Shown piece by piece: positions 42,283-53,356 of a stretch of DNA of 64,000 bases. The stretch covers positions 1 through 64,000 of the forward strand of contig NZ_CYUD01000004.1 of NCBI RefSeq assembly GCF_001458295.1. The letters run 5' to 3'. A program made the position numbers and the translations under genes. The DNA comes from Ruegeria denitrificans. Lineage in GTDB: Bacteria > Pseudomonadota > Alphaproteobacteria > Rhodobacterales > Rhodobacteraceae. The notes below the pieces were generated by a model. It did not search any database, had not been told where the DNA came from, and was given only the letters and a program-made list of their open reading frames with translations. How positions within the stretch are numbered: position 1 is the stretch's first letter; each line of letters starts with the position of its first letter.

Positions 42283-43347
42283 ATGGCTGTATCGCATATC
42301 CGAGGCCGTGGAGTCTCCACCAACACCGCCGGACGGTTCGAGCATTTCGATACTGTTCCTTGCGACGACGGCTGGGATACCGAGGAAGACCTGCCGCCGT
42401 TGAGAACCGATATTCGGGATGAGGTCGCGCGCAGCCTGATCACTTACAACCGTTCGCCTGATTTGCCCTTTGATCGCTCGATAAACCCGTATCGCGGATG
42501 CGAGCATGGCTGTGTTTACTGCTTTGCTCGCCCGACTCACGCCTATTTAGGGCTGTCCCCAGGTCTGGATTTTGAAACTCGTTTGATTGCGCGACCAAAT
42601 GCGGCGGAGATTCTGCGTAAAGAACTGGCGTCCAAGAGCTACAGGGTGGCCCCGATTGCCTTGGGAACAAACACAGATCCATATCAGCCGGTTGAGAAAA
42701 CCCGTTCCATTACAAGGGAGTGTCTTTCGGTCCTTCAGGAATTCAACCATCCGATTGGCATCGTGACCAAAGGTGCTCTGGTCGAGCGGGATTTGGATAT
42801 TCTGACCCCCATGGCGGAAAAGGGTTTGGTGCGGGTTGGGATTTCACTCACCACTTTGGATGCCAATCTATCGCGCCGAATGGAGCCGCGCGCACCTTCT
42901 CCCCAGCGGCGACTGGCTGTCATTCGACGCCTGAGCAAAGCGGGCATTCCCGTACGGGTGATGACGTCTCCTGTCATACCGGGATTGACGGATCATGAGT
43001 TGGAACATTTGCTTGAAGCGGGCAGGGAGGCCGGTGCTGATGCCGCAAGCTGGATCATGTTGCGCCTGCCGCGCGAAGTTTCTGAACTCTGGCAAGAGTG
43101 GTTGGGCGATCATGAACCAGCACGCGCTGAAAAGATCATGTCCAAGCTGCGCGAAATGCACGGGGGCAGGGACTATGACCCGCGCTGGGGTCATCGCATG
43201 CGGGGCGAGGGCGAATATGCCGGTCTGATTGCCAAACGTTTCAAGCTGGCGGTCAAACGGTTAGGCTTAGCGACGAAAACGCACCCGCTGTGCTGCGATC
43301 AGTTCGCGCGACCGACTCAGATCGGCGATCAACTAAGCCTTCTATGA
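42283..43347 (+). CDS. PA0069-family radical SAM protein
   Basis: A 354-aa radical SAM protein. NPYRGCEHGCVYCFARPTHA (near residues 69-88) carries the three cluster Cys residues in a CxxxCxxC spacing, and IALGTNTDPYQPVEK and GIVTKGALVERD are typical of the PA0069 group, related to DNA spore photolyase-like proteins. Function is unknown. An open frame continues far upstream (to 41752) across the divergent corrinoid gene, but MAVSHIRGRG at 42283 is the family N-terminus. It is followed by a strong terminator. Confidence 0.88.
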   Translation: MAVSHIRGRGVSTNTAGRFEHFDTVPCDDGWDTEEDLPPLRTDIRDEVARSLITYNRSPDLPFDRSINPYRGCEHGCVYCFARPTHAYLGLSPGLDFETRLIARPNAAEILRKELASKSYRVAPIALGTNTDPYQPVEKTRSITRECLSVLQEFNHPIGIVTKGALVERDLDILTPMAEKGLVRVGISLTTLDANLSRRMEPRAPSPQRRLAVIRRLSKAGIPVRVMTSPVIPGLTDHELEHLLEAGREAGADAASWIMLRLPREVSELWQEWLGDHEPARAEKIMSKLREMHGGRDYDPRWGHRMRGEGEYAGLIAKRFKLAVKRLGLATKTHPLCCDQFARPTQIGDQLSLL

Positions 43348-43378
43348 AAAAAGCCCCGGAGTCTGATCCGGGGCTTTT
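43347..43378. terminator. Bidirectional terminator between radical SAM gene and gltA
   Basis: AAGCCCCGGA (43351-43360), a 6-nt loop and TCCGGGGCTT (43367-43376) form a perfect 10-bp stem flanked by an A-run on the left and Ts on the right, so it can serve both convergent genes. Confidence 0.85.
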
Positions 43379-43395
43379 GCGTTCAATGTCAGCAA

Positions 43396-44691
43396 TCAGC
43401 GGTTTTCGATATCCACGTAATCGCGCATGGTCTCGCCCAGATACAACTGGCGCGGACGGCCGATCTTGTTCTGAGGATCGGCGATCATCTCTTTCCACTG
43501 GCTGACCCAACCAACGGTGCGCGACAGGGCGAAAATCGGTGTGAACATCGAGGTTGGGAAGCCCATCGCCTCAAGAATGATGCCCGAATAGAAGTCGACA
43601 TTCGGGAACAGTTTCTTTTCAGCGAAGTATGGATCTTCCAGCGCTTCCTTCTCTAGCTCTTTTGCGACCTGCAGTTTTGGATTGTCTTCAATACCCAGAA
43701 GATCCAGCACTTCGTCAGCCGATTGCTTCATCACCTTGGCGCGTGGGTCAAAGTTCTTGTAGACGCGGTGGCCAAAACCCATCAGGCGGAACGGATCGTC
43801 CTTGTCCTTGGCGCGGGCAATGTATTCAGGGATGCGATCCACCGAACCGATCTCTTCCAGCATCTCCAGACATGCCTGGTTTGCACCACCGTGGGCCGGG
43901 CCCCAGAGGCAGGCGATACCAGCCGCGATACAGGCGAACGGGTTTGCGCCCGATGACGACGCCAGACGCACGGTCGAGGTCGACGCGTTCTGTTCATGAT
44001 CCGCGTGCAGGGTAAAGATACGGTCCATCGCACGACTAAGGATCGGATTGACCTCATATTCCTCGGCGGGAACGCTGAAGCACATGCGCAGGAAGTTCGA
44101 GGCATAGTCCAGATCGTTGCGCGGATATACGAAGGGCTGACCGGTGTGATACTTATAGGCCCAGGCCGCGATGGTGGGCATCTTCGCGATCAGGCGGTGC
44201 GATGCGATCTCACGCTGGCGAGGATCTGAGATATCAGTCGAGTCGTGGTAGAAAGCCGACATCGCGCCAACGACGCCGACCATGATCGCCATTGGATGCG
44301 CGTCGCGACGGAAGCCGCGATAAAAATACTGCATCTGCTCGTGCATCATGGTGTGGCGGGTGATCGTGGTTTCGAACTTCTCCAGATCTTTTGCGACCGG
44401 CAGCTCTCCGTACAGCAGCAGGTAACAGACTTCGAGGAAGTGCGATTTTTCGGCCAGCTGATCAATCGGATAGCCGCGGTGCAGCAGTTCGCCCTTATCA
44501 CCGTCGATATAGGTGATGGTGCTGTCGCAGCTGGCTGTCGACGTAAAGCCCGGATCATAAGTAAACACACCCGCATCGCTGTACAGTTTGCGAATGTCGA
44601 TCACATCAGGACCTACAGTTGGCGAGTAAACCGGCAACTCGTAATTTTCGCCATGTACGGAAAGAGTGGCTGTTTTTTGGCTGTCGGTCAT
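43396..44691 (-). CDS. gltA: Citrate synthase
   Basis: A 431-aa type II citrate synthase. The catalytic residues are in [18 protein letters not shown] (His), [17 protein letters not shown] (His) and the late Asp in [10 protein letters not shown], and [17 protein letters not shown] is a family signature. It condenses acetyl-CoA with oxaloacetate. The start at ATG 44691 has AAGGGA upstream; 23 additional codons are open but unlikely. It also receives the acetyl-CoA generated from the catabolic clusters. Confidence 0.97.
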   Translation of the reverse strand: MTDSQKTATLSVHGENYELPVYSPTVGPDVIDIRKLYSDAGVFTYDPGFTSTASCDSTITYIDGDKGELLHRGYPIDQLAEKSHFLEVCYLLLYGELPVAKDLEKFETTITRHTMMHEQMQYFYRGFRRDAHPMAIMVGVVGAMSAFYHDSTDISDPRQREIASHRLIAKMPTIAAWAYKYHTGQPFVYPRNDLDYASNFLRMCFSVPAEEYEVNPILSRAMDRIFTLHADHEQNASTSTVRLASSSGANPFACIAAGIACLWGPAHGGANQACLEMLEEIGSVDRIPEYIARAKDKDDPFRLMGFGHRVYKNFDPRAKVMKQSADEVLDLLGIEDNPKLQVAKELEKEALEDPYFAEKKLFPNVDFYSGIILEAMGFPTSMFTPIFALSRTVGWVSQWKEMIADPQNKIGRPRQLYLGETMRDYVDIENR

Positions 44692-44811
44692 TGTTGTCCC
44701 TTCTTCGTTCATGAGCACGCCGAGAGAACGGCTTGCGCGCGGTCTGCGGTCACGCACCAAAGTGTTGACCGGGTCGTAGCGGAGCAGCGTTACCTGAAAA
44801 TTAAGTCAGGA

Positions 44812-46212
44812 CTATTTCGCTGCGTCGGAGAGCCGCGCCAGGGTCTCTTCGCGCCCCAGCACAAGCATCATGTCAAACACCGAAGGAGTCACTGCTCGAC
44901 CTGCCAGAGCCGCCCGCAAGGGCCCGGCCAGCTTGCCGAACTTGATATCCTTTGCCTCTGCAAAGGCGTTGAGGGCTTCCTCCAGTTCGTTCCGCAACCA
45001 GCTAGCATTTTGCACATGCGGCGTCAATTCTCTTAGTATACCGTCGGATACATTTTGCAGCGCCTTTGCCGCTTTCTCATCTGGTTCGATCGGGCGGGAA
45101 ATTAGCGCAAAATGAGCTTTTTCAAGCAATTCCGGGAATGTTCGCGCGCGATCCTTCAGGCAATACATCGCACGTTCCAGATCACTGGATTGTGTCTGGC
45201 TGAGAGTGGGAAGGCCAGCTGCTGCCAGATACGCTTCGATTTCACGCCGCAACGCAGCGTCATCCGAAACCGCAATGTGCTGTCCGCAGAGATTCTCCAA
45301 TTTTTTCAAATCAAAGCGGGCCGGGCTTTTGCCGATTCCGTCCAGATCAAACCACTCTTTGGCTTGATCGTCGGTAAAGAACTCGTCATCGCCGTGGCTC
45401 CAACCCAGACGCGCCAGATAATTGCGCATACCGGCGGCTGGATAGCCCATCGCCTGATATTCCTGCGCGCCCAACGCACCGTGACGTTTCGACAGTTTCT
45501 TACCGTCCGGCCCGTGAATCAGCGGTATGTGCGCCCAAACCGGAACGTCCCAGCCCATTGCTTCGTAAATCATCATCTGGCGCGCGGCATTGTTCAGGTG
45601 ATCATCGCCCCGGATCACATGGGTCACGCCCATATCGTGATCATCCACCACAACAGCCAGCATATAGACCGGCGTGCCGTCCGAGCGCAGTAGGATCATG
45701 TCGTCCAGCTGGTCGTTGCGGATCGTCACATCGCCCTGCACCTGATCGCGGATCACGGTGGCTCCGTCCTGCGGCGCTTTGATGCGAACTACAAACGGTT
45801 CGTCTGTGTGCGATGCCGGGTCGGCGTCACGCCAGGGGCTGCGGAACAGGGTGGATTTGCCTTCGGCTCGGGCTTGTTCGCGAAAGGCTGCGATCTCTTC
45901 CTGCGTCGAAAAACACTTATAAGCTTTGCCCTCGGCCAGCAGTTGATGCGCGACCTCGGCATGACGCGCGGCACCTTCGAACTGGCTGATCACATCACCA
46001 TCATGATCAAGCCCGAGCCACTTCATCCCTTGCAGAATGGCCGCTGTCGCTTCGGGCGTTGAACGCTCACGATCCGTGTCCTCAATCCGCAGCAGGAATT
46101 TACCGCCACGTCCACGGGCAAAAAGCCAGTTGAACAGCGCAGTGCGGGCTCCGCCAATGTGCAAAAAACCGGTGGGCGAGGGGGCGAAACGGGTGACGAC
46201 CTGATCGGACAT
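44812..46212 (-). CDS. gltX: Glutamyl-tRNA synthetase
   Basis: A 466-aa class I synthetase. The HIGH motif appears as [19 protein letters not shown] (residues 10-28) and the KMSKS motif as [11 protein letters not shown]. It charges tRNA-Glu. [15 protein letters not shown] at ATG 46212 is the usual N-terminus; the frame is open another 170 codons upstream but that stretch overlaps the divergent comEC promoter and reads like non-coding sequence. Confidence 0.96.
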   Translation of the reverse strand: MSDQVVTRFAPSPTGFLHIGGARTALFNWLFARGRGGKFLLRIEDTDRERSTPEATAAILQGMKWLGLDHDGDVISQFEGAARHAEVAHQLLAEGKAYKCFSTQEEIAAFREQARAEGKSTLFRSPWRDADPASHTDEPFVVRIKAPQDGATVIRDQVQGDVTIRNDQLDDMILLRSDGTPVYMLAVVVDDHDMGVTHVIRGDDHLNNAARQMMIYEAMGWDVPVWAHIPLIHGPDGKKLSKRHGALGAQEYQAMGYPAAGMRNYLARLGWSHGDDEFFTDDQAKEWFDLDGIGKSPARFDLKKLENLCGQHIAVSDDAALRREIEAYLAAAGLPTLSQTQSSDLERAMYCLKDRARTFPELLEKAHFALISRPIEPDEKAAKALQNVSDGILRELTPHVQNASWLRNELEEALNAFAEAKDIKFGKLAGPLRAALAGRAVTPSVFDMMLVLGREETLARLSDAAK

Positions 46213-46290
46213 TGTGTGGATTAACCTTTTGGTAACCGTGTCTGGCATAGCTTGGCGTCTGTCTAACGAGCCCGAAGGACGGGGGCAACC

Positions 46291-48342
46291 ATGCGTGTTC
46301 TGGCACGGGTCGACGCTGCTTTGCTGAACCAGACAGGGTATCTGTTTCAGTGGTCTCCGATTTGTCTGGCGGTTGGCATCGGCCTGTATTTCAGCCTTCG
46401 GTTTGAACCGGAATGGCACGTCTATGCTTGTCTTCTGTTGGGTGTTGCGGTGCTGGTCTGGATTGGTCGCGCGCGGCGTACCGGTTGGGCGGCGTTGGCA
46501 ATGGGGGGTGCGCTGATTGCAGCCGGCTTCATGCTGGCTGGAGCGCGGGCCCACTCGGTCGCAGAGCCGGTCCTGTCCTGGCGGTATTACGGCCCGATCG
46601 AGGGGCGGGTCGTAGCCATGGATCGCTCTGCGTCGGACGCGTTGCGGGTCACGCTGGATCGGGTGCGTGTAGGGGATGTGCCCGTGAACCGCAGACCGCA
46701 GCGCGTCCGGCTTTCGCTGCATGGCGGGCCGGCCTCATTGGCGCCGGGCCAAAGGATCATGACCACAGGGCACCTGTCCCCACCGCAAGGGCCAGTCGAG
46801 CCCGGTGGTTTTGATTTCCGCCGCCATGCCTGGTTTCAGGGATTGGGTGCAGTTGGCTATACCAGGGTGCCGGTAATGACCATTGCGCCAGCCACTGACG
46901 CAACCGAAGGGGTTCGGATTACGGCCTTGCGAATGGCCATCTCAGAAAGGGTTCGCGCGATCCTGCCCGGCGAGGTCGGAGGGTTTGCAGCCGCCGTCAC
47001 GACCGGAGACCGCAGTGGCATGGGACAAGAGACACTAAATTCCCTGCGCGCCTCGAACCTGGCGCATCTGCTAGCAATTTCTGGCCTTCACATGGGGTTG
47101 CTGACTGGGTTCGTCTTTCTGGTGTTCCGGCTATGCCTGTCTGCCATTCCCGAAGTTGCATTGAGATTGCCGGTGCGAAAGATGGCGGCAAGTTTTGCGC
47201 TGGTCGCAGCGGTAATTTACCTGATGTTGTCTGGTGGAAACGTTGCCACAGAACGGGCGTTTGTCATGGTCAGCGTCATGCTGGGGGCGATCCTGATCGA
47301 CCGCCGCGCAATTTCTTTACGCGCCGTGGCCGTTGCCGCGTTGATCGTGTTGATATTGCGGCCCGAATCTCTGTTGAGCCCCGGATTTCAGATGTCGTTT
47401 GCTGCAACGACCGCGCTTGTGGCGGTGTTCGGACAGCTGCGGGGCTATGGGCCTATGCCAGGGTCGAAATGGACGAAGCCTGTAGCCGGGTTGTTATTGT
47501 CGTCTGCCATTGCCGGACTTGCGACTGCTCCGATCGGTGCCGCGCATTTCAACACGATGTCGCACTATGGATTGTTGGCCAATATGCTCTCTGTTCCGGT
47601 GATGGGTACAATTGTAGTACCCGCTGCCTTTGTCGCGGCGCTCTTGGCCCCCTTCGGGCTAGAGAGCGTGGCGTTGAATGTCATGGGTCTGGGGCTGAAG
47701 TGGATCCTTACTGTTTCCCAACATGTGTCGACCCTTGATGGAGCGCAGGGTTATGTTGTCAGCCCTCCGCACTACGTGTTGCCCATGATTGCTTTGGGGG
47801 CCTTATGGCTGGCGCTATGGCAAGGGCGCGCGAAATGGATTGGGATTATTCCGGTTGTAACGGCTTTTCTAACGTGGGAACAGGCGCATAGGCCCGAAGT
47901 TCTGATTGCGGATTCAGGTGGATTGGTGGGCGTCATGTCGGAAAATGGCCGTGCGTTGAGCAAAGAAAAGGGCAGCGGGTTCATCGCAACGGTATGGTTG
48001 GAAAATGACGGCGACGGGGTGGATCAGATGAAGGCGGCCAGCCGTTGGCCCGATGGCGCGGATATGGTTAAACGTTACACTTGGCAGGGCAAGGAATTGA
48101 TCCACATCACCGGAAAGCGCGCGGCCCAGGGGTTCGACGAATGCCAAGGCCACCAGATCGTAGTGTCTGCCGTTGATCTGAACCTGAGTGGGGATTGCGG
48201 TCTTTTCGATCCGAACAGGCTGAAAGAGACCGGAAGCCTCGCGATATCAAATGATCGGATTACAACCAGCCAAGAGACGATTGGCCAACGCTTATGGTCC
48301 CCGGCAATCACCGAGAACCGCAATTTCAAAAGGGATCAGTAG
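46291..48342 (+). CDS. comEC: ComEC/Rec2-family competence membrane protein
   Basis: A 683-aa polytopic membrane protein. An N-terminal DUF4131 region (about 25-190) precedes the Competence domain with [20 protein letters not shown] (near 250) and several hydrophobic segments to about 520. The final part (about 530-683) corresponds to the MBL-like domain but shows no HxHxDH motif, so it is degenerate. ComEC forms the channel for DNA uptake across the inner membrane. It ends 7 bp inside the convergent lexA gene. Confidence 0.88.
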   Translation: MRVLARVDAALLNQTGYLFQWSPICLAVGIGLYFSLRFEPEWHVYACLLLGVAVLVWIGRARRTGWAALAMGGALIAAGFMLAGARAHSVAEPVLSWRYYGPIEGRVVAMDRSASDALRVTLDRVRVGDVPVNRRPQRVRLSLHGGPASLAPGQRIMTTGHLSPPQGPVEPGGFDFRRHAWFQGLGAVGYTRVPVMTIAPATDATEGVRITALRMAISERVRAILPGEVGGFAAAVTTGDRSGMGQETLNSLRASNLAHLLAISGLHMGLLTGFVFLVFRLCLSAIPEVALRLPVRKMAASFALVAAVIYLMLSGGNVATERAFVMVSVMLGAILIDRRAISLRAVAVAALIVLILRPESLLSPGFQMSFAATTALVAVFGQLRGYGPMPGSKWTKPVAGLLLSSAIAGLATAPIGAAHFNTMSHYGLLANMLSVPVMGTIVVPAAFVAALLAPFGLESVALNVMGLGLKWILTVSQHVSTLDGAQGYVVSPPHYVLPMIALGALWLALWQGRAKWIGIIPVVTAFLTWEQAHRPEVLIADSGGLVGVMSENGRALSKEKGSGFIATVWLENDGDGVDQMKAASRWPDGADMVKRYTWQGKELIHITGKRAAQGFDECQGHQIVVSAVDLNLSGDCGLFDPNRLKETGSLAISNDRITTSQETIGQRLWSPAITENRNFKRDQ

Positions 48343-49034
48343 CTGCGGATCAACCCAACCAAGCGTCCCTGCACCTTGACCTTGTCTTCGGGCAGCACGC
48401 GGGTTTCGTAGGCGGGGTTTGCAGCTTCAAGCGCGATAGCGTTGCCGCGGCGGAAAAACCGTTTCAACGTGGCTTCCTGATCTTCGACCAGTGCCACAAC
48501 GATATCGCCATTATCGGCCACTTTGGTTTCGCGGATCACCACAACGTCGCCGTCATTGATACCGGCGTCGATCATCGAATCGCCGCGTACCTCAAGCGCA
48601 TAATGCTCACCTTTGCCCGAAACCATACTGCCTGGCACGGCAACGCGGTGCGATACATGGCTGATCGCCTCAATCGGAACACCAGCTGCGATGCGACCCA
48701 TAACGGGCAACTCCAAGGCATCCACAGTGACCGGTTCGAAGTTTGCCGGGCGCGGGCCTTCGGGTCTGTCACCCTCAATCACACGGGGTTTGAAGGCAGC
48801 TGTTGGTTCACCACCAAGACTTTCGGGTAGTTTCACGATTTCTATCGCACGCGCGCGGTGGGCGAGGCGACGGATAAAGCCGCGTTCCTCCAGCGCCGTG
48901 ATCAGGCGATGAATGCCGGATTTCGATCTTAAATCCAACGCGGCCTTCATTTCGTCGAAACTGGGCGGAACACCGTCTGCTTGAACGCGTTTGTGGATGA
49001 ATTCCAACAAATCCAACTGTTTCTTGGTCAGCAT
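48336..49034 (-). CDS. lexA: LexA repressor
   Basis: A 232-aa SOS repressor. The N-terminal winged helix ([17 protein letters not shown], then [20 protein letters not shown]) binds DNA. The Ala-Gly self-cleavage site is in [11 protein letters not shown], the catalytic Ser in [15 protein letters not shown] and the Lys in [12 protein letters not shown]. RecA-stimulated self-cleavage induces DNA repair genes. It lies 78 bp after moeA and has its own SOS box there, so it can be autoregulated apart from the upstream biosynthetic genes. Confidence 0.96.
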   Translation of the reverse strand: MLTKKQLDLLEFIHKRVQADGVPPSFDEMKAALDLRSKSGIHRLITALEERGFIRRLAHRARAIEIVKLPESLGGEPTAAFKPRVIEGDRPEGPRPANFEPVTVDALELPVMGRIAAGVPIEAISHVSHRVAVPGSMVSGKGEHYALEVRGDSMIDAGINDGDVVVIRETKVADNGDIVVALVEDQEATLKRFFRRGNAIALEAANPAYETRVLPEDKVKVQGRLVGLIRSY

Positions 49035-49067
49035 TGCTCACACCTCGTCGGTTATGCGTTTTCTTTT

Positions 49068-49082
49068 GTTCTACGCATGTTC
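49068..49082 (-). promoter_or_regulatory. LexA (SOS) box of the alphaproteobacterial type
   Basis: GTTCTACGCATGTTC is a direct GTTC-N7-GTTC repeat (GAAC-N7-GAAC on the other strand), the consensus established for alphaproteobacterial LexA. It lies 34-48 bp upstream of the lexA ATG, in the moeA-lexA gap, and so should mediate autoregulation. Confidence 0.8.
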
Positions 49083-49112
49083 ACGTTTTGTGTCAACGGA
49101 TTTGAGCGCGGC

Positions 49113-50285
49113 CTAAATCGGCAGGTACTGAACCTGATCCCCTGCGGGGCGTGCCGGATCATGTGGCTCGCGGACCAATAGCGCGTTGGCCTTTGCCAGA
49201 ACGCTAAGAAGCGAGCTATCCTGATCGGAACAGGCACGAAGGCCATCGTCACTGAGGACAGCCCGCATGTAATGTTCACGTGGACCGTTTTTGCCGATCG
49301 GTTCGGCAAGCTTGGCGCGCTGGAATGGGTTCAAAGCTTGTTCGATGCCCATCATGCGGCGCAGCATGGGGATCAGAAAGAGATAGCCGCAAACCATTGC
49401 ACTCACAGGATTTCCCGGTAGCCCAACCATTGCTGTGTCACCCAACCGACCCGCCATCAGAGGTTTCCCGGGGCGCATGCGGATTTTGTAGAACGACCGC
49501 TCCATCCCCAAATTCTGTGAGACGTCGGCGACCAGGTCGTATTCCCCGACCGAGGCCCCTCCGATTGTCACGACCAGATCCGCACCGTCAGCCAGCCCAA
49601 ACGCCGTTCCAAGCGATGAGACGGTATCGCGTGCAATGGGCAGAACGCGAACATGCGCGCCTGCGTTCTCTAACATCGCTTTCAGACCAAACGTATTCGA
49701 GGCGATGATCTGATCCGGGCCGGGCGTCTCGCCCGGCATCACCAGTTCATCCCCGGTCGAGATCAGTGCGACCACGGGTTTACGTCTGACTGGCACCACC
49801 GCGATGTTCATTGCCGCGAGCAGCGCGACGTCTTCAGGGCGCAGAATACGTGGAGCTGTAATTTTGGTGCCTACGGTAAAATCGATACCAGCAGGGCGGA
49901 TGTTCGTTTTAGATCCGGGGTCGTCTGTGATTGTTAGCAGATCGCCACGTCGATCCGTATCCTCTTGAATAACAACGAAATCCGCCCCGTCAGGAACCGG
50001 TGCACCCGTAAAGATGCGAACGGCTTGGCCGGGTCCAACGGTGCCTTCAAATCGACGCCCGGCTGCGGATTCGCCGACAACCTTGAACATAGCGTGCTGT
50101 TCGACCTCGGCCGATTTCAGGGCATAACCATCCATGGAAGATGCAGCAAAAGGGGGCTGATCGCGTGTGGCGCTGACATTCTGTGCCAACACGCGCCCTG
50201 CAGCTTCGGCAAGAGGAACCGTTTCGGCGTTGAGTGGAGAAACGAGATCAAACAGCAGCGCCCGAGCGTCTTCGACAGTAATCAT
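49113..50285 (-). CDS. moeA: Molybdopterin molybdenumtransferase
   Basis: A 390-aa MoeA protein. [17 protein letters not shown] (near 40-56), [14 protein letters not shown] (the MogA-like domain, near 185) and [18 protein letters not shown] are family motifs. It inserts molybdate into adenylated molybdopterin. Its start overlaps the moaC stop by 4 bp, so the two molybdenum-cofactor genes are coupled. Confidence 0.96.
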   Translation of the reverse strand: MITVEDARALLFDLVSPLNAETVPLAEAAGRVLAQNVSATRDQPPFAASSMDGYALKSAEVEQHAMFKVVGESAAGRRFEGTVGPGQAVRIFTGAPVPDGADFVVIQEDTDRRGDLLTITDDPGSKTNIRPAGIDFTVGTKITAPRILRPEDVALLAAMNIAVVPVRRKPVVALISTGDELVMPGETPGPDQIIASNTFGLKAMLENAGAHVRVLPIARDTVSSLGTAFGLADGADLVVTIGGASVGEYDLVADVSQNLGMERSFYKIRMRPGKPLMAGRLGDTAMVGLPGNPVSAMVCGYLFLIPMLRRMMGIEQALNPFQRAKLAEPIGKNGPREHYMRAVLSDDGLRACSDQDSSLLSVLAKANALLVREPHDPARPAGDQVQYLPI

Positions 50286-50755
50286 GTCGCTTCGTAACGC
50301 CCTGATTTACCGCCATCTTTCAGCAGAACACGGATGCCGCCGATCTCCATCGCCTTATCAACCGCCTTGGTCATGTCATAGACAGTCAATGCGGCAGTAG
50401 AGACGGCGGTCAACGCTTCCATTTCAACCCCAGTCTGACCCGAGGTCTTAACGGTTGCCTCGATCTGCACGCCGGGCAATTCAGTGTCCAGCGTCAATTC
50501 GACTGCAACTTTTGTTACCGGCAGAGGATGGCAGAGCGGGATCAGGTCGGGCGTCTTCTTTGCACCCATGATACCGGCTAGTCGCGCAATGCCCAGAACG
50601 TCGCCCTTATTGGCGCGACCTTCTGAAATTAAATCAAAGGTTTCCTGTGCCATCTTGATGTGGCCCGCGGCAACAGCCACACGGTCCGTAACAGCCTTGT
50701 CCGAGACATCGACCATATGGGCCTGGCCCTGCGCATCAAAATGGGTCAGCGGCAT
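50282..50755 (-). CDS. moaC: Cyclic pyranopterin monophosphate synthase
   Basis: A 157-aa MoaC protein. The catalytic segment [12 protein letters not shown] and [20 protein letters not shown] are characteristic. With MoaA it makes the first molybdopterin intermediate. The start ATG overlaps the trpC stop codon (TAATG), giving tight coupling to the trp genes. Confidence 0.96.
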   Translation of the reverse strand: MPLTHFDAQGQAHMVDVSDKAVTDRVAVAAGHIKMAQETFDLISEGRANKGDVLGIARLAGIMGAKKTPDLIPLCHPLPVTKVAVELTLDTELPGVQIEATVKTSGQTGVEMEALTAVSTAALTVYDMTKAVDKAMEIGGIRVLLKDGGKSGRYEAT

Positions 50756-51567
50756 TACATCACTCCGGGTATCAGCGGGTTTGCCAGCAATTGCCGGGTC
50801 GCGGCAGATACATCGTCCTGACGCATCAGGCTTTCCCCAATCAGGAAACACCGTGCGCCATAACGAGCGATATCGGCCAAATCTTCCGGTGTGCTTAGAC
50901 CGCTTTCACAGACGATAGTTCGACCACCCGGAACCAGTTTGGACAGGCGGCGTGTTGTATCAAGGGTAGTCTCGAAGGTCTTGAGATTACGGTTATTTAT
51001 CCCAATCAATGAGCTTTTCAGCTGGGTCGCACGTTCCAGTTCGACCTCGTCGTGCACTTCGATCAGAACATCCATGCCCCAGTCAAAAGCCGTCTGCTCC
51101 AATTCTGCCGCCTGACCATCTTCGACCGAGGCCATGATGATCAAAATACAATCGGCCCCCAATGCGCGCGCCTCGACCACCTGATAGGGATCGTACATGA
51201 AATCTTTGCGCAGGGCTGGCAGTGAGGTCGCAGCGCGAGCTGCGGTCAGATACTCCTTAGCCCCCTGAAAACTGGGCGTGTCGGTCAATACGGACAGGCA
51301 AGTCGCGCCGCCGTCTTCGTAGGCTTTCGCCAACGCGGACGGGTCGAAGTCCGATCGGATCAAACCCTTGGACGGGCTGGCCTTTTTGACTTCGGCGATC
51401 AGGCCGTAACCGCGACGTGTCGCTTTCTGCAAGCTATTGGCAAAGCCGCGCACCTCGGGTGCGAACCGTGCCTCACTTTCCAGTGTTTCCAAGGACTTCT
51501 CAGCCTTGTCCGCAGCTACTTCTTCCAGTTTATAGGCTTTGATCCTGTCTAGTACCGTCTCGGTCAT
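50755..51567 (-). CDS. trpC: Indole-3-glycerol phosphate synthase
   Basis: A 270-aa TIM-barrel enzyme. [17 protein letters not shown] holds the catalytic Lys, [12 protein letters not shown] and [12 protein letters not shown] follow, and [12 protein letters not shown] closes the barrel. It forms the indole precursor in tryptophan synthesis. The gene overlaps trpD by 4 bp and moaC by 1 bp. Confidence 0.97.
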   Translation of the reverse strand: MTETVLDRIKAYKLEEVAADKAEKSLETLESEARFAPEVRGFANSLQKATRRGYGLIAEVKKASPSKGLIRSDFDPSALAKAYEDGGATCLSVLTDTPSFQGAKEYLTAARAATSLPALRKDFMYDPYQVVEARALGADCILIIMASVEDGQAAELEQTAFDWGMDVLIEVHDEVELERATQLKSSLIGINNRNLKTFETTLDTTRRLSKLVPGGRTIVCESGLSTPEDLADIARYGARCFLIGESLMRQDDVSAATRQLLANPLIPGVM

Positions 51568-52583
51568 GCGGCCTCCTGAGTCATGCGGGCCAGTGCGGCA
51601 ATTTTTTCTTTAGCTTTTCCGCTGTCGATGCTTTCGACAGCTTTTTCAACACCATCCCGGAGGTCGCTTGCAGCGTCGGAAACAACCAGAGCGGCGGCCG
51701 AATTTAAAAGTACCGCGTCGCGATAGGCCGAAGGGCGCCCGTCCAGCAGCGCGCGGAAGGCGACGGCGTTTTCTTCGGGCGTACCGCCTAGGATATCCTC
51801 GAAAGGATGCACCGGCAGACTTGCGTCTTCGGGGTGGAGTTCGATCTCTTTGACGGTGCCATTCTCAAGCGCAGCAACCCAGCTGATGCCTGTGATGGTC
51901 AACTCATCGGTGCCGTCCGAGCCGTGAACTAGCCAAGCGCGGTCAGATCCAAGCAGACCCAGCGTCTCTGCCATGGGCCGGATCAAGTCGCGGCTGAAAG
52001 CCCCTGTTAGTTGGCGTTTGACACCCGCAGGGTTCGTCAATGGTCCAAGAATGTTGAAGATCGTCCGGGTCCCAAGCTCTTGCCGCGAGGGCATGACATG
52101 GGCAATGGCAGGATGGTGCATCGGGGCCATCATGAATCCGATACCAACCTCTTTCAAAGCGTTTTCAACAGTTTCGGCGCCGACCATGACATTGATTCCC
52201 AGCTGTCCCAAAGCATCCGCCGCCCCAGATTTCGAGCTGAGATTGCGGTTGCCGTGCTTGGCAACCGTCACACCGGCACCTGCAACAACAAAAGCTGTGG
52301 CGGTCGAGATATTCAGCGTGCCTTTACCGTCCCCACCGGTTCCGACGATGTCCATCGCACCGGCAGGCGCGCTGACAGCGTTGCACTTGGCGCGCATCAC
52401 GGCGGCGGCGGCGGCATATTCCTCGATCGTTTCGCCGCGGGTACGCATGGCCATCAGCAACCCGCCAATCTGGCTGGGTGTGGCTTCGCCGTCAAACAGG
52501 ATACCAAAGGCCTGTTCGGCCTCGGTGCGAGTCAGAGGCCGGTCGGCGGCGGCTCCGATCAGCGGTTTCAGAGCGTCGCTCAT
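51564..52583 (-). CDS. trpD: Anthranilate phosphoribosyltransferase
   Basis: A 339-aa enzyme with the PRPP motif [18 protein letters not shown] (near 78-95) and [20 protein letters not shown] (near 110). It transfers phosphoribose to anthranilate. It lies between trpG and trpC with 4-bp overlaps on both sides. Confidence 0.97.
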   Translation of the reverse strand: MSDALKPLIGAAADRPLTRTEAEQAFGILFDGEATPSQIGGLLMAMRTRGETIEEYAAAAAVMRAKCNAVSAPAGAMDIVGTGGDGKGTLNISTATAFVVAGAGVTVAKHGNRNLSSKSGAADALGQLGINVMVGAETVENALKEVGIGFMMAPMHHPAIAHVMPSRQELGTRTIFNILGPLTNPAGVKRQLTGAFSRDLIRPMAETLGLLGSDRAWLVHGSDGTDELTITGISWVAALENGTVKEIELHPEDASLPVHPFEDILGGTPEENAVAFRALLDGRPSAYRDAVLLNSAAALVVSDAASDLRDGVEKAVESIDSGKAKEKIAALARMTQEAA

Positions 52584-53161
52584 GCAGGAACTTTCATCTC
52601 AGACAAGAAATTCTTGAGCAGGGCGTGACCATGCTCGGACGCGATGGATTCCGGGTGGAACTGAACGCCGTGAATCGGCAGCTCTTTGTGCTGCAAGCCC
52701 ATGATGGTGCCATCTTCCAGCTCTGCCGTGACCTCAAGACAGTCGGGCAGGGTATTCGGATCGACCACCAACGAGTGGTAACGGGTCGCCTCGAATGGCG
52801 TGGGAAGTCCGGCAAACACTCCTTTGCCGGTGTGGTGCATCATGCCCATTTTACCATGTACGATTTCATGGCACCGGATCACATCGCCGCCAAAGGCTTG
52901 CCCAATGGTCTGATGACCAAGGCAGACCCCCATCAGCGGTGTTTTCGTTTCGGCAGCAGCCTCGGTCAGGGCCAGGCAAATTCCGGCCTGATCCGGATCA
53001 CAGGGGCCGGGGCTAAGCAGGATGCCGGACGGGTTCATAGCCATGGCTTCCTGAACGTCTAAGGCATCATTCCGCCGAATAACCATCTCGGCGCCAAGTT
53101 CGCCTAAATAATGTACCAGGTTGTAGGTAAACGAATCGTAGTTGTCGATCAGCAGCAGCAT
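52580..53161 (-). CDS. trpG: Anthranilate synthase component II (glutamine amidotransferase)
   Basis: A 193-aa class I amidotransferase. The nucleophile Cys is in [17 protein letters not shown] (near 80), and the His-Glu pair in [14 protein letters not shown]. It supplies ammonia to TrpE. The ATG at 53161 gives the usual start [16 protein letters not shown]; the frame continues upstream over the divergent gene but does not fit. TrpE itself is encoded 1.7 kb away, beyond a plus-strand gene. Confidence 0.96.
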   Translation of the reverse strand: MLLLIDNYDSFTYNLVHYLGELGAEMVIRRNDALDVQEAMAMNPSGILLSPGPCDPDQAGICLALTEAAAETKTPLMGVCLGHQTIGQAFGGDVIRCHEIVHGKMGMMHHTGKGVFAGLPTPFEATRYHSLVVDPNTLPDCLEVTAELEDGTIMGLQHKELPIHGVQFHPESIASEHGHALLKNFLSEMKVPA

Positions 53162-53356
53162 TTGGGCACTTGTCTCGGATTGGGCATTTCGGGGTGGCGA
53201 TGCAGCCCCGAGCCACGGTATAATGTCGGGACATACATGCTCAGGCTTGTGCGGCAGCGTCAAGGGGACATCCCGTTCTTGGCGCCGCGACAAGCAAATG
53301 CCGCAGCAGACGGCGAACATGTGATCGAAGCAGGGCCAAGACGAGAGGCATTTGGT

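Noticed and set aside
44793-44810. CCTGA...TCAGG hairpin after gltX as terminator
   Set aside because: Only 5 bp of stem, AT-rich loop and no T-tract on the minus strand.
46213-46722. 170-codon extension of glutamyl-tRNA synthetase
   Set aside because: GltX starts with the HIGH region within about 10 residues in all relatives; the extension overlaps the divergent comEC gene.
53111-53356. Upstream extension of the polysaccharide deacetylase gene over trpG
   Set aside because: It is antisense to trpG and lacks a membrane anchor; the ATG at 53357 has a good ribosome-binding site.
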